NCBI RefSeq assembly: GCF_002483315.1 | Contig: NZ_DLHR01000014.1 | Coordinates: 33,507-97,506, forward strand | Direction: 5' to 3' | DNA length: 64,000 bases | Source of the DNA: Flavobacterium sp. UBA7663 | GTDB lineage: Bacteria; Bacteroidota; Bacteroidia; Flavobacteriales; Flavobacteriaceae | Part shown: one piece after another, positions 31,993-41,907 of the stretch | Position numbering within the stretch: the stretch's first letter is position 1 | How the letters are laid out: every line of letters begins with the position of its first letter | Position numbers and translations under genes: made by a program | The notes under the pieces: generated by a model | Databases searched by the model: none | The model's input: only the letters and a program-made list of their open reading frames with translations | Told to the model about the DNA's origin: nothing

Positions 31993-33325
31993 GAAGCGCT
32001 TTTTTTAGATCTTTTACAAGTTCACCAATGTCGCCCGCACCTATAGTTACGAACACATCTGCATCTGAATTTTCAAAAGCCGTGAACAACTCGTCTTTGC
32101 TGACTAATTTCTTATGTGGATTGTCAATTTTATTCAACAACCAAGTCGAATTTACACCTTCCATTGGCAACTCGCGAGCGGGATAAATTTCCAATAATAA
32201 AATCTCGTCGAATTGACTTAAACTTTCTGCAAAACCATCAACAAAATCTTTCGTTCTACTGAACAAATGGGGTTGAAATGCTGCAATGATTTTTTTACCC
32301 GGATATAATTCTCGAACCGCTTGATGCACCGCGTTAATTTCGGTTGGATGATGTGCATAATCATCGATATAAACTAATTTTTCTTCTCTGATTTGGAATG
32401 AAAAACGTCTTCTTACACCTTTAAAACTTGCTAATGCTGCAATGATTTTCTCATTTGAAACACCATAAGATTTCGCCATCGCAAAAGCTAATAATGCGTT
32501 AGTCAAATTATGATGGCCAGGCAAACCAAATTTTACATTTTGAACTACTTCCGTTGGTGTTTTTACATCAAACACATAAAACCCATTTTCAATTCGGATG
32601 TTTTGAGCCGAAAAATCAGCATCATTGTTAACACCAATAGTATTTCCTTCTAATGGCAATCCTTTGATTACGTATAAATTTTCGCTTGGTGTTTTAGCAG
32701 CGAATTCTCTGAATGACTCTTCAATACTTGCTGCATCGCCATAAATATCCAAATGGTCGGCATCCATAGAAGTTACGCAAGAAACATTTGGATGTAAGTG
32801 CAAAAATGAACGGTCAAATTCATCTGCTTCAACAACAGTTACCGTTTTTCCTGAACCAATTAAATTAGAATTATAGTTCTCCACAATCCCGCCTAAAAAA
32901 GCGGTAACATCTACGCCACTTTCATATAAAACGTGACCTAAAATACTTGATGTTGTCGTTTTTCCGTGCGTTCCAGCAACTGCGAAACAATAGGTATCTT
33001 TAGTAATAATTCCTAAAACTTCGGCACGTTTTTTAATTGTGAAACCTCTTTCTATGAAATAATTCCATTCGGAATGGATAACAGGAACAGCTGGTGTTAC
33101 AATTACTAATGTATTTTCTACATAAAAATTTTCCGGAATTAAACGAATATTATCTTCAAAATGAATTTCTAAACCGATAGCTTGTAATTCATCTGTTAAT
33201 TGCGTTGGTGTTTTGTCATAACCCACTACTTTTTTTCCAATGTATTGAAAATAGCGAGCAAGAGCACTCATTCCGATGCCTCCGATTCCGATGAAATAAA
33301 CGTTATGTATTTGATTTAGATTCAT
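31979..33325 (-). CDS. murC: UDP-N-acetylmuramate--L-alanine ligase
   Basis: This 448-residue Mur ligase has the N-terminal nucleotide fold (F-I-G-I-G-G-I-G-M-S-A-L-A-R), the ATP site G-T-H-G-K-T-T-T-S and the M-D-A-D-H-L-D-I motif. It adds L-alanine to UDP-MurNAc in the cytoplasm. It is separated from murG by 71 bases that are almost wholly filled by a palindromic repeat, the only wide gap in this part of the cluster. Confidence 0.97.
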   Translation of the reverse strand: MNLNQIHNVYFIGIGGIGMSALARYFQYIGKKVVGYDKTPTQLTDELQAIGLEIHFEDNIRLIPENFYVENTLVIVTPAVPVIHSEWNYFIERGFTIKKRAEVLGIITKDTYCFAVAGTHGKTTTSSILGHVLYESGVDVTAFLGGIVENYNSNLIGSGKTVTVVEADEFDRSFLHLHPNVSCVTSMDADHLDIYGDAASIEESFREFAAKTPSENLYVIKGLPLEGNTIGVNNDADFSAQNIRIENGFYVFDVKTPTEVVQNVKFGLPGHHNLTNALLAFAMAKSYGVSNEKIIAALASFKGVRRRFSFQIREEKLVYIDDYAHHPTEINAVHQAVRELYPGKKIIAAFQPHLFSRTKDFVDGFAESLSQFDEILLLEIYPARELPMEGVNSTWLLNKIDNPHKKLVSKDELFTAFENSDADVFVTIGAGDIGELVKDLKKALHEKN

Positions 33326-33333
33326 ATTTTTTT

Positions 33334-33394
33334 GTTTCAGGTTTCAAGTTTATTTTGTTTCAGGCTTCATAACTTGAAACTTGGAACTTGAAAC
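33334..33394. repeat. imperfect palindromic repeat, GTTTCAAG family, copy 2
   Basis: This 61-bp element (left arm GTTTCAGGTTTCAAGTTT, right arm AACTTGAAACTTGGAACTTG) fills the gap between murG and murC, starting two bases after the murG stop. It is related to the copy at 470-534. In RNA it could form a long hairpin within the dcw transcript. Confidence 0.75.
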
Positions 33395-33396
33395 AT

Positions 33397-34506
33397 TTAA
33401 ACTAATTTCATTATCTCTTCAACAATATCTTTTGTTGCGTTTGGCTTAGCTAATTTTTTTATATTTTGACTCAATTCCAATTGTTTATTTTCGTTTGAAA
33501 TTAAATCGGAAAATATAGTTTCAAATTGAGCTTCCAATTCAGATTCTTTGATTAAAATGGCTCCGTTTTTATCTGAAATTGCTTTTGCGTTTTTAGTTTG
33601 ATGATCTTCGGCTACGTTTGGTGACGGAATAAAAATCGTTGGTTTTCCCACAATACACAATTCCGAAACTGACGACGCTCCTGAACGAGAAATTACTACA
33701 TCTGCAGCAGCGTAAACCAAATCCATTCTATCAATAAACGCTACTACTTGAACAGCCTCCCCAACCCCTCCAATAGAGGGGCTTTTATCGTTATACTTTT
33801 TATATTCGTCGAAATATAATTTTCCGCATTGCCAAATAATTTGAATGTTTTGGCTCAGTAAAAAATCCAATTCTTTCTCAATTAATTGATTGATTCTTCT
33901 GGCACCTAAACTCCCGCCTAAAACCAACAGTGTTTTTTTATTCGCGTCTAAATTAAAATAAGTAATTGCTTCCTTTTTATCGGCAACTTCAATTAAATCT
34001 TGACGCACTGGATTTCCAGTTAAAATCATTTTATCTTTTGGAAAAAATAGTTCCAAATTTTCGTAAGCCACACAAATTTTATGTGCTCTTTTTGCTAATA
34101 ACTTATTGGTAATTCCTGGATACGAATTTTGCTCTTGAATTACCGTTGGAATATTCAACATCGATGCCGCTTTCAACACTGCCCCACTTGCAAAACCTCC
34201 AGTTCCAATAACAACATCTGGCTTGAAACTTTTGATGATTTTGAATGAATTCCACATGCTCGAAGCTAATTTCAATGGAAACATCGCGTTATCAAAAGTA
34301 ATTCTTCTTTGAATTCCTGAAATCCATAATCCTTTGATAGCATAACCTGCATGAGGCACTTTTTGCATTTCCATTTTATCTTTGGCTCCTACAAAAAGAA
34401 ACTCAGCTTCTGGAAAACGAGATTTTAATTCGTTTGCAATTGCAACTGCTGGATAAATATGTCCGCCTGTTCCACCTCCGCTAATTATGAATCTTGGATT
34501 TTTCAT
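33397..34506 (-). CDS. murG: UDP-GlcNAc:lipid-linked GlcNAc transferase MurG
   Basis: This 369-residue glycosyltransferase makes lipid II from lipid I on the inner face of the membrane. The N-terminal loop I-S-G-G-G-T-G-G-H-I-Y-P and the UDP-GlcNAc region (I-S-R-S-G-A-S-S-V-S-E-L) are intact. Between the strands I-I-W-Q-C-G-K-L-Y-F and V-Q-V-V-A-F lies an extra loop (K-S-P-S-I-G-G-V-G-E-A) encoded by a C-rich palindromic repeat (33755-33786). The reading frame is kept. It overlaps no neighbour and lies next to ftsW. Confidence 0.97.
   Translation of the reverse strand: MKNPRFIISGGGTGGHIYPAVAIANELKSRFPEAEFLFVGAKDKMEMQKVPHAGYAIKGLWISGIQRRITFDNAMFPLKLASSMWNSFKIIKSFKPDVVIGTGGFASGAVLKAASMLNIPTVIQEQNSYPGITNKLLAKRAHKICVAYENLELFFPKDKMILTGNPVRQDLIEVADKKEAITYFNLDANKKTLLVLGGSLGARRINQLIEKELDFLLSQNIQIIWQCGKLYFDEYKKYNDKSPSIGGVGEAVQVVAFIDRMDLVYAAADVVISRSGASSVSELCIVGKPTIFIPSPNVAEDHQTKNAKAISDKNGAILIKESELEAQFETIFSDLISNENKQLELSQNIKKLAKPNATKDIVEEIMKLV
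33755..33786. repeat. C-rich palindromic repeat, copy 3, inside murG
   Basis: The plus-strand sequence GCCTCCCCAACCCCTCCAAT followed by AGAGGGGC matches the intergenic element at 27266. It lies in frame in murG and encodes an 11-residue surface loop. Confidence 0.7.
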
Positions 34507-35859
34507 CTATCTTTTATTTAAAACTGCATTCATCGGATTTTGTCCGTTTACTAACACATCGCCGGCTTCGTCTTCGGTTAATGAATGTTTTATTGAACTT
34601 TTGATATCATTTATTTTTTGCTGATTTTCATCGGCTTCTTTATCTTCGTTTAATGCTACTTGAGCATCAATAATTTGTTGTAACGCTTCATCACGTTTAC
34701 GTTTTTCTTCTAAATCTAAGGCTACTTCTTCTTCTTTTTTCGTCACGCTTAAAATAATTCCAATGGCAATACATGTCATCCAAATAGAAGTTCCTCCACT
34801 ACTAATCAACGGCAAAGGTTGTCCTGTAACTGGAAGCAATTCTACCGCAACTCCCATATTGATAAACGCCTGAAATATGATTGGAAATCCGAGTCCGATG
34901 ATTAAAAGTTTTCCAAATAGTGTAGTTGCTTTTTGCGCATCAATTATAAATCGGATAAATAATAGCAAATACAAAAAGATGATTCCAACAGCACCAACTA
35001 AACCATATTCTTCCACGATAATGGCGAAAATAAAATCGGAAGAAGATTGAGGTAAAAAGTTTTTCTGAACACTTTTCCCTGGACCTAATCCTTTTATTCC
35101 ACCGGATGCGATCGCTATTTTTGCTTTTTCAATTTGGTATTCGTCTTCGTTTGGCTTGTCATCAAAGAAGCTATCAATACGACTCATCCATGTATCAACA
35201 CGATTTGGCATTGCATCTGGAAAAGCTTTTGCTACCAATATAAACATAGTCAAACTCACAATTCCAGCTCCAATTATAATTCCGAGATATCGCATTGGGT
35301 ATTGTCCAATGAAAACCAACATACATACCATTGAAAAAATCAGAGCAGTTGTTGAAAAATTTGCTGGAAGCACTAATGCTAAAACGGCAAAAACTGGCGC
35401 CCACAATTCTAATAAGGAATCTTTAAACGAATATTCTTTATCGCTAACCTTAGCTAAATATCTCGCTACGTATATCATCAACACAATAAAAGCTAATGTA
35501 GAAGTCTGAAAACCAATACCTATAAAAGGAATTTGTATCCAACGACTGGCATTTGCACCATCGATTACTGTTCCTTTAAATAATGTATAAACTAATAATA
35601 ATATTACTAACGGAATTCCGAAAATAGATAGCGCTTTAAAGTAATGATAAGGCGTTTTGTGAATAAAAAATATGATTCCAAAACCTAACATCACATGTAT
35701 AAAATGTTTGAACAAATAACCAATTGTAGTTCCTTTTCCAATAACGTAAACTAGGTTTGTACTAGCGCTATACACTGGCAAAAACGAGATTAGGGACAAT
35801 AGAAAAACTATAGCCCAAATGGTTTTATCTCCTCTTATTTTACCAATGATATCAAACAT
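34507..35859 (-). CDS. ftsW: lipid II glycosyltransferase FtsW
   Basis: This 450-residue SEDS-family membrane protein has about ten transmembrane helices and conserved loops (A-S-G-G-I-K-G-L-G-P-G, V-T-G-Q-P-L-P-L-I-S-S-G-G-T-S). It polymerises septal glycan strands with FtsI. A cytoplasmic tail of about 75 residues, rich in Lys, Glu and Asp, extends beyond the usual end. It directly abuts murG and lies 12 bases after murD. Confidence 0.96.
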   Translation of the reverse strand: MFDIIGKIRGDKTIWAIVFLLSLISFLPVYSASTNLVYVIGKGTTIGYLFKHFIHVMLGFGIIFFIHKTPYHYFKALSIFGIPLVILLLVYTLFKGTVIDGANASRWIQIPFIGIGFQTSTLAFIVLMIYVARYLAKVSDKEYSFKDSLLELWAPVFAVLALVLPANFSTTALIFSMVCMLVFIGQYPMRYLGIIIGAGIVSLTMFILVAKAFPDAMPNRVDTWMSRIDSFFDDKPNEDEYQIEKAKIAIASGGIKGLGPGKSVQKNFLPQSSSDFIFAIIVEEYGLVGAVGIIFLYLLLFIRFIIDAQKATTLFGKLLIIGLGFPIIFQAFINMGVAVELLPVTGQPLPLISSGGTSIWMTCIAIGIILSVTKKEEEVALDLEEKRKRDEALQQIIDAQVALNEDKEADENQQKINDIKSSIKHSLTEDEAGDVLVNGQNPMNAVLNKR

Positions 35860-35871
35860 TTCTATCTGTTA

Positions 35872-37206
35872 TTATAAATTATAAATGGCTTGTTTGAATT
35901 GTTTTCCTCTGTCTTCGTAATTTTCAAATAAATCAAAACTTGCACATGCTGGTGATAACAAAACGCTATCTCCCTTTTCTGCTAAACGTTGAGCGATTTG
36001 AACTGCTTCTGACATTGAAGTGGTTTCCACCATAACATCCACCACATTATTAAATGCGTTGCTGATTTTTGTATTATCAACACCTAAGCAAACGATAGCT
36101 TTTACTTTCTCACGAACTAATGGCATTAATTCATCGTAATCATTTCCTTTATCAACACCACCTACAATCCAAACGGTTGGTGTTGTCATGCTATCTAAAG
36201 CATAAAAAACAGAATTTACATTCGTAGCCTTAGAATCGTTGATGTATTGCACACCTTGAATTTTCAATACCTTTTCTAGTCGGTGTTCAGCACCTTGGAA
36301 ATTAGTCAAACTCTCTCTGATGGTTTGTTTTCTAATATTCAACAATTGCGCTACAGCAGTTGCTGCCATTGCGTTTTTTATGTTGTGTTTTCCCTCTAAT
36401 GCAAGTTCGTTGATTGGCATAGTAAATGTGTCGTTTTTAATTGTGGTATTCATGTTATTTTCTGCTAAAAATCCTCCATCATTTTCTGGTTTTGTAACCA
36501 GTGAAAAAGGAACTTTATTTGCTTTAATCGTATTATTTTTTAACCAATTTTGAATCGCTTCATCTTCATTGTCATAAATCAAATAATCGGCTTCGGTTTG
36601 ATTTTTTGTAATTCTAAATTTAGAATCGATGTATAAATTGTAATCGTAATTGTATCTATCTAAATGATCTGGACTAATGTTCGTAATAATCGCAATGTGA
36701 GGCTTGTAGTTTATTATTCCGTCTAGCTGAAAACTACTCAATTCCAATACATAAATATCGTGCTTGTTTTCGGCCACTTGCCAAGCGAAGCTTTTTCCAA
36801 TATTTCCTGCTAATCCTACATTTAAACCACCTTGTTTTAACAAATGATACGTCAAAAGTGTTGTGGTTGTTTTTCCATTACTTCCTGTAATTCCAACTGT
36901 TGTAGCGTCAGTAAATTGAATGGCAAATTCTATTTCAGAAATTACAGAAACTCCTTTTTCAATTAGCTTTTTTACAATCGGTGCTTTTTCGGGAATTCCT
37001 GGACTTTTCATTACTACATTAGCATTCAGAATTAAATCTTCTGTGTGCTTTTCATCTTCCCAAGCGATTCCATTAATGGTAAGAACTTCTTTATAATTTT
37101 CTTTTATTTTTCCAAAATCCGATACAAAAACATCGTATCCTTTTTTCTTTCCTAAGATGGCGGTTCCTACTCCACTTTCGCCTCCGCCTAAAACTACCAG
37201 TCGCAT
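35872..37206 (-). CDS. murD: UDP-N-acetylmuramoylalanine--D-glutamate ligase
   Basis: This 444-residue Mur ligase begins with R-L-V-V-L-G-G-G-E-S-G-V-G and has the ATP loop G-S-N-G-K-T-T-T-T and the motif N-I-S-P-D-H-L-D-R-Y. It adds D-glutamate to UDP-MurNAc-L-Ala. It lies one base after mraY in a tight cluster and before ftsW. All expected motifs are present. Confidence 0.97.
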   Translation of the reverse strand: MRLVVLGGGESGVGTAILGKKKGYDVFVSDFGKIKENYKEVLTINGIAWEDEKHTEDLILNANVVMKSPGIPEKAPIVKKLIEKGVSVISEIEFAIQFTDATTVGITGSNGKTTTTLLTYHLLKQGGLNVGLAGNIGKSFAWQVAENKHDIYVLELSSFQLDGIINYKPHIAIITNISPDHLDRYNYDYNLYIDSKFRITKNQTEADYLIYDNEDEAIQNWLKNNTIKANKVPFSLVTKPENDGGFLAENNMNTTIKNDTFTMPINELALEGKHNIKNAMAATAVAQLLNIRKQTIRESLTNFQGAEHRLEKVLKIQGVQYINDSKATNVNSVFYALDSMTTPTVWIVGGVDKGNDYDELMPLVREKVKAIVCLGVDNTKISNAFNNVVDVMVETTSMSEAVQIAQRLAEKGDSVLLSPACASFDLFENYEDRGKQFKQAIYNL

Positions 37207-37207
37207 C

Positions 37208-38428
37208 TTATCTTAATTTTAAAGAAACAAGTGAGAAAATCGCTAATAGAATTCCGACAATCCAAAAGCGTGTTACAATTCTACTTTCGTGATAACCTTT
37301 TTTCTGATAATGATGATGCAATGGTGACATTAGGAAAATTCGTCTTCCTTCTCCATATTTCTTTTTGGTGTATTTAAAATAACTCACCTGAATAATTACT
37401 GATAAATTTTCTGCTAAGAAAATTCCGCAAACTACAGGTATCATTAACTCTTTACGAATAGCAATTGCAATTACAGCGATAATACCACCAATAGTTAAAC
37501 TTCCGGTATCGCCCATGAATACAGAAGCTGGATATGCATTGTACCATAAAAACCCAACTAAAGCTCCAACGAATGCTGCGATATAAACTGTCATTTCACC
37601 AGCATTTGGTATATACATAATGTTCAAATAATCCGAAAAAATGATATTCCCCGAAACGAAAGTGAACAATCCGAGTGTTAGTACAGAAATTGCGGAAGTT
37701 CCTGCGGCTAAACCATCTATTCCATCAGTAAGATTGGCTCCGTTTGAAACGGCTGTGATGATTAAAATTACCATTGGAATAAAAATCAACCAAGCGTAAT
37801 CTTTATAATCATCTCCCATGAAGGATAATACTTCTGCGTAATCGAACTCGTTATTTTTGAAAAACGGAATTGTAGTTGCTGTCGATTTTTCTTCTAAATC
37901 AGCTGGTTTGATGTTGTTTTCAATTTTTACTCTAGATGTTAAAGTGTCCTTACGAACCGTTACATCTGGACTCAAATACAAAACAGTTCCAACGATTAAA
38001 CCTAAACCAACTTGCCCAATTACTTTGAAAATTCCTTTTAAACCTTGTTTATCTTTCTTGAAAATCTTGATATAATCATCAATAAAACCGATGGTTCCCA
38101 TCCAAAGCGTGGTTACAATCAATAAAATGATGTAAATGTTATTCAACTTTGCCAATAACAAAACTGGAATTAATGTCGCCAAAATGATGATGATTCCACC
38201 CATTGTTGGTGTTCCTGCTTTTGCAGTTTGACCTTCTAAACCTAGTTCACGAACGGTTTCACCCACTTGTTGATTTCTCAAATAATTGATGATTTTTTTT
38301 CCGTAAATCGTAGCAATTAACAACGACAAAATAAAAGCTAGTGCCGAGCGAAAAGTAATGTATTGAAAAACTCCTGCTCCAGGAACATCAAAGGCTTTGT
38401 CTAAGTATTGAAAGATGTAGTATAACAT
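37208..38428 (-). CDS. mraY: phospho-N-acetylmuramoyl-pentapeptide transferase
   Basis: This 406-residue polytopic protein transfers phospho-MurNAc-pentapeptide to undecaprenyl phosphate, forming lipid I. Key parts are G-T-P-T-M-G-G near the N-terminus, N-L-T-D-G-I-D-G-L-A-A-G, and the H-H-H loop M-S-P-L-H-H-H-Y. A periplasmic insert of about 50 residues (near 165-215) is typical of Bacteroidota. murF, which usually sits beside mraY, is not here. Confidence 0.97.
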   Translation of the reverse strand: MLYYIFQYLDKAFDVPGAGVFQYITFRSALAFILSLLIATIYGKKIINYLRNQQVGETVRELGLEGQTAKAGTPTMGGIIIILATLIPVLLLAKLNNIYIILLIVTTLWMGTIGFIDDYIKIFKKDKQGLKGIFKVIGQVGLGLIVGTVLYLSPDVTVRKDTLTSRVKIENNIKPADLEEKSTATTIPFFKNNEFDYAEVLSFMGDDYKDYAWLIFIPMVILIITAVSNGANLTDGIDGLAAGTSAISVLTLGLFTFVSGNIIFSDYLNIMYIPNAGEMTVYIAAFVGALVGFLWYNAYPASVFMGDTGSLTIGGIIAVIAIAIRKELMIPVVCGIFLAENLSVIIQVSYFKYTKKKYGEGRRIFLMSPLHHHYQKKGYHESRIVTRFWIVGILLAIFSLVSLKLR

Positions 38429-38464
38429 ATTGTTTGCTTAGTTTTAAAGGTTAATTGTTGGCTT

Positions 38465-39928
38465 TTATTTGTTTAATTGTTGTAATAATTCGGTTACTAT
38501 TTGTAAATCGTCAAAATCGTGTCGCACTCCATTTATTTCTTGATAGGTTTCATGTCCTTTTCCTGCGATTAGAATAATATCATTTGGATTTGCCAATTGA
38601 CAAGCGGTTTTAATGGCTTGCTTTCTATCTAAAATGGAAACGGTTTTCTTGAAATTTTGAGGTTCCACTCCTTTTTCCATTTCTTCGATAATCGTCTCTG
38701 GATTTTCGGTTCTTGGATTATCTGATGTAAAAATGGCTTTGTCGCTCATTGATGAAGCAATATGAGCCATAATTGGTCTTTTTGTTTTATCTCTATCGCC
38801 ACCACAACCAACAACTGTAATTAATTGTTCGTTTTTTGTTCGGATATCTTCGATTGTTTTTAATACATTTTCCAATGCATCTGGTGTGTGAGCATAATCT
38901 ACAATAGCTGTAATTTTAGAATCGGAAACAATAAATTGGAAACGTCCTGAAACACTTTCTAATTCTGAAAGCAAACGTAACGCTTCTACTTTTTCGATTC
39001 CTAATTCAACTGCTACACCGTAAATGGCTAATAAATTATAAGCATTGAAAGAACCAATTAATTTAACCCAAACTTCATTATCATTGATTTTCAATAACAA
39101 TCCCGATAATTGGTTTTCTAAGATTTGTGCTTTGTAATCAGCATACGATTTTAAAGCGTAAGTCAATTTCTTGGCTTTTGTGTTTTGAAGCATTACCAAT
39201 CCGTTTTTGTCATCGATATTGGTAATTGCAAAAGCTGATTTTGGTAAATTATCAAAAAATGATTTTTTTACATCACGATATTCAGCAAACGTATTGTGGT
39301 AATCTAAATGATCGTGTGATAAATTGGTAAAAACACCACCTTCAAAACTTAAGGCTTCTGTTCTTTTTTGATGAACGCCGTGCGAAGAAACTTCCATGAA
39401 GCAAAATTCGCAACCTTCTTGTACCATCAAATCTAGAAATTTGTTGATAGTTAGAGAATCTGGAGTCGTATGTGTGGCTTTGAATTCTTGTTCGTCAACC
39501 ATGATCTTTACGGTTGATAACAATCCAACTTTATAACCTGCTTTTTTGAATAATTGATATAATAGTGATGCAATAGTTGTTTTACCATTAGTTCCTGTAA
39601 CACCAACTAATCTGATATTTTCAGAAGGATTTTCGTAGTAATTAGCCGCTAAAAAAGCCAAAGCTTCGTTAGCATCTTTTACTTTGATATAGGTAACACC
39701 ATTTACAATTACACTTGGAAATTCTTCACAAATTACCGCAACAGCACCAAGACCTAATGCTTTTTCAATATAGTCATGACCATCAGAAAGTGTTCCTCTG
39801 ATTGCCACAAAAACATCGTTCAATTCAATTTTTCTCGAATCGAATTCAATTTTTGAAATAGTAATATCGGTAGCTCCATGAACTGCTTCAATTCCTACTT
39901 TATATAATATGTCTTTTAATTGCTTCAC
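38465..39928 (-). CDS. murE: UDP-MurNAc-tripeptide synthetase MurE
   Basis: This 487-residue Mur ligase has the ATP loop G-T-N-G-K-T-T and the D-N-P-R motif (T-S-D-N-P-R-T-E-N-P) that selects meso-diaminopimelate. It starts with GTG, and GTGA overlaps the stop of ftsI by four bases, which indicates translational coupling. It provides the third stem residue of the peptidoglycan peptide, so the cell wall is of the DAP type. Confidence 0.97.
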   Translation of the reverse strand: MKQLKDILYKVGIEAVHGATDITISKIEFDSRKIELNDVFVAIRGTLSDGHDYIEKALGLGAVAVICEEFPSVIVNGVTYIKVKDANEALAFLAANYYENPSENIRLVGVTGTNGKTTIASLLYQLFKKAGYKVGLLSTVKIMVDEQEFKATHTTPDSLTINKFLDLMVQEGCEFCFMEVSSHGVHQKRTEALSFEGGVFTNLSHDHLDYHNTFAEYRDVKKSFFDNLPKSAFAITNIDDKNGLVMLQNTKAKKLTYALKSYADYKAQILENQLSGLLLKINDNEVWVKLIGSFNAYNLLAIYGVAVELGIEKVEALRLLSELESVSGRFQFIVSDSKITAIVDYAHTPDALENVLKTIEDIRTKNEQLITVVGCGGDRDKTKRPIMAHIASSMSDKAIFTSDNPRTENPETIIEEMEKGVEPQNFKKTVSILDRKQAIKTACQLANPNDIILIAGKGHETYQEINGVRHDFDDLQIVTELLQQLNK

Positions 39929-41907
39929 GATAATTCGATTATGATAGTTTGATTTTTGTTAAAAGCTTGTCCTGATGTTAGCGATTGTTTTTTTACTCTT
40001 CCTACACCAATAACTTTTACTTTTAATCCTAAATTTTCTAACAAGGCTACAGCATCCATTCCTTCCATTCCTTTTACATTAGGAACAATTCGCTCTTCCT
40101 TTTCTGCTTTTTTATAATATTCTGCGTAGCTTTTTTCTTGAGAAACTACTTTAGCATCGATATTTTTTACATGATTTGTTGATGGAGAATCTGTAAATAT
40201 TTTTTGTGCTATTCTTTTGAAAACTGGCCCAGCCACATCGGCTCCGTAATATCCTGCAGCAACATTTGGCTTATGAACTACGATAATGCAGGAATATTTA
40301 GGTTCATCCGCAGGAAAATAACCTACAAATGACGAAGCATAATATAATTTCGATTTGTCTTTATAATTTACTTGAGCAGTTCCTGTTTTTCCTGCCATTG
40401 AAAAATCTTTTGAATACAATTTTGAACCTGTTCCTTTCTTTACTACGTTTTCTAAAACGGCTTGCACTTTATCCAATGTTTCTTGCGAACAAATTTTCGG
40501 ATTGATTACTTCAGTATTATATTTTTTGATGGTTTTATTCCATTCTTTTATTTCACTAACGAAAATTGGTTTTACCATTACTCCATTATTGGCAACAGCA
40601 TTATACAAAGTCAAGGTTTGCAATGGAGTTACTGATAATCCGTAACCAAACGCCATCCAAGGTAATGCTACTCCCGACCAACGATTTGTTCCTGGTTGTG
40701 GAATAACTGGCTTCCCTTCACCTTTTATTGGTAAACCTAGAGGCTTATTCAATCCGTAGCTGTTGATTCTGTCTACAAATTGCTTTGGATTATTTTTATA
40801 ACTGTCATAAACCGATTGTACTAAAACTGTATTTGATGACAACTCAAATCCTCTTGCAAGAGAAATTTTACCATATCCACCAGGTTTTGAATCTCTTACT
40901 TTTCGACCGTAATATTCGATTATACCGCCTTTTGAATCATAAATTTTACTGGTATCTGCTTTTTTATCATCTAAAACCGCAATTAAATCTACTAGTTTAA
41001 AAGTAGAACCTGGTTCATGAGATTCAGTGATAGCATAATTTTGTGTTTCATAATATGAACCATCATCTGCTCTTCCTAAATTTGAAATTGCTTTAATGTG
41101 ACCCGTTTTGGTTTCCATCACTACCACACAACCATGATCAGCACTGTAATGCTCTAATTGTTTTAATAAAGCGTGGTGTGCAATATCTTGAATGTAAACA
41201 TCAATCGTTGAAATAATATCGTAACCATCTTGAGGATCTTTCTCGTTGATATCGCTAATAGGTTTCCATTGATTTTTTGCGATTTTTTGCATCATTCGAT
41301 GCCCATTCTTTCCATTCAAATAATCGCGAAAAGCGTATTCTAATCCTTTACCATCTTCGTTTGAACGTTCGTAACCAATAGTTCTTTTTGCCACCAAACC
41401 AATTGGATGTTCTCTCACAATTTTTTGCTCGATTATTAATCCACCTTTATTAGCTCCTTTATTGAACAATGGAAAAGTTTTCAAACGCATATGCTCGGTA
41501 TAGCTCAACTTTTTCGCTAAGAAAACATAACGACTTTTATTAGCTCTTGCCTTTTGTAATTTTGCTTGATAATGTCCGGATGATTTTCCAAACATCACTG
41601 ATAATGAATCGGAAAGTGCTTTAACATTCTCTTTAAAATTTTCATCCGAAGGTGCCACCGCATCAAAATAAACCGTGTATTCTGGAATTGACGTTGCTAA
41701 CAAACTTCCATCAGCCGAGTATACATTTCCTTTGTTGGCTGGAATTGGAAAATTCTTAACCGTTCTTTCTTTTCCTAATTTTCGGTAATAGTTACCTTCA
41801 ACCCATTGAATATTATTCAGTTTAATCAAAATAAATACAGCCATTATGAAAAACATAACAGCTACAAAATACATGCGATACGATATTTTCTTATCTTCTA
41901 TTGCCAT
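39925..41907 (-). CDS. ftsI: penicillin-binding protein FtsI (PBP3) with PASTA domain
   Basis: This 660-residue class B PBP has one N-terminal transmembrane helix (about 12-28), a PBP dimerisation region, and a transpeptidase domain with the three active-site motifs S-T-F-K, S-S-N and K-T-G-T-A. A C-terminal PASTA domain (about 605-660, V-P-N-V-K-G-M-E-G-M-D-A) is present, as in many Bacteroidota. It crosslinks septal peptidoglycan with FtsW. It overlaps ftsL by 10 bases and murE by 4. Confidence 0.97.
   Translation of the reverse strand: MAIEDKKISYRMYFVAVMFFIMAVFILIKLNNIQWVEGNYYRKLGKERTVKNFPIPANKGNVYSADGSLLATSIPEYTVYFDAVAPSDENFKENVKALSDSLSVMFGKSSGHYQAKLQKARANKSRYVFLAKKLSYTEHMRLKTFPLFNKGANKGGLIIEQKIVREHPIGLVAKRTIGYERSNEDGKGLEYAFRDYLNGKNGHRMMQKIAKNQWKPISDINEKDPQDGYDIISTIDVYIQDIAHHALLKQLEHYSADHGCVVVMETKTGHIKAISNLGRADDGSYYETQNYAITESHEPGSTFKLVDLIAVLDDKKADTSKIYDSKGGIIEYYGRKVRDSKPGGYGKISLARGFELSSNTVLVQSVYDSYKNNPKQFVDRINSYGLNKPLGLPIKGEGKPVIPQPGTNRWSGVALPWMAFGYGLSVTPLQTLTLYNAVANNGVMVKPIFVSEIKEWNKTIKKYNTEVINPKICSQETLDKVQAVLENVVKKGTGSKLYSKDFSMAGKTGTAQVNYKDKSKLYYASSFVGYFPADEPKYSCIIVVHKPNVAAGYYGADVAGPVFKRIAQKIFTDSPSTNHVKNIDAKVVSQEKSYAEYYKKAEKEERIVPNVKGMEGMDAVALLENLGLKVKVIGVGRVKKQSLTSGQAFNKNQTIIIELS

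Noticed and set aside
35156..35509. Plus-strand frame of 117 codons within ftsW
   Set aside because: It lies fully inside a conserved gene on the opposite strand and has no promoter or family match.
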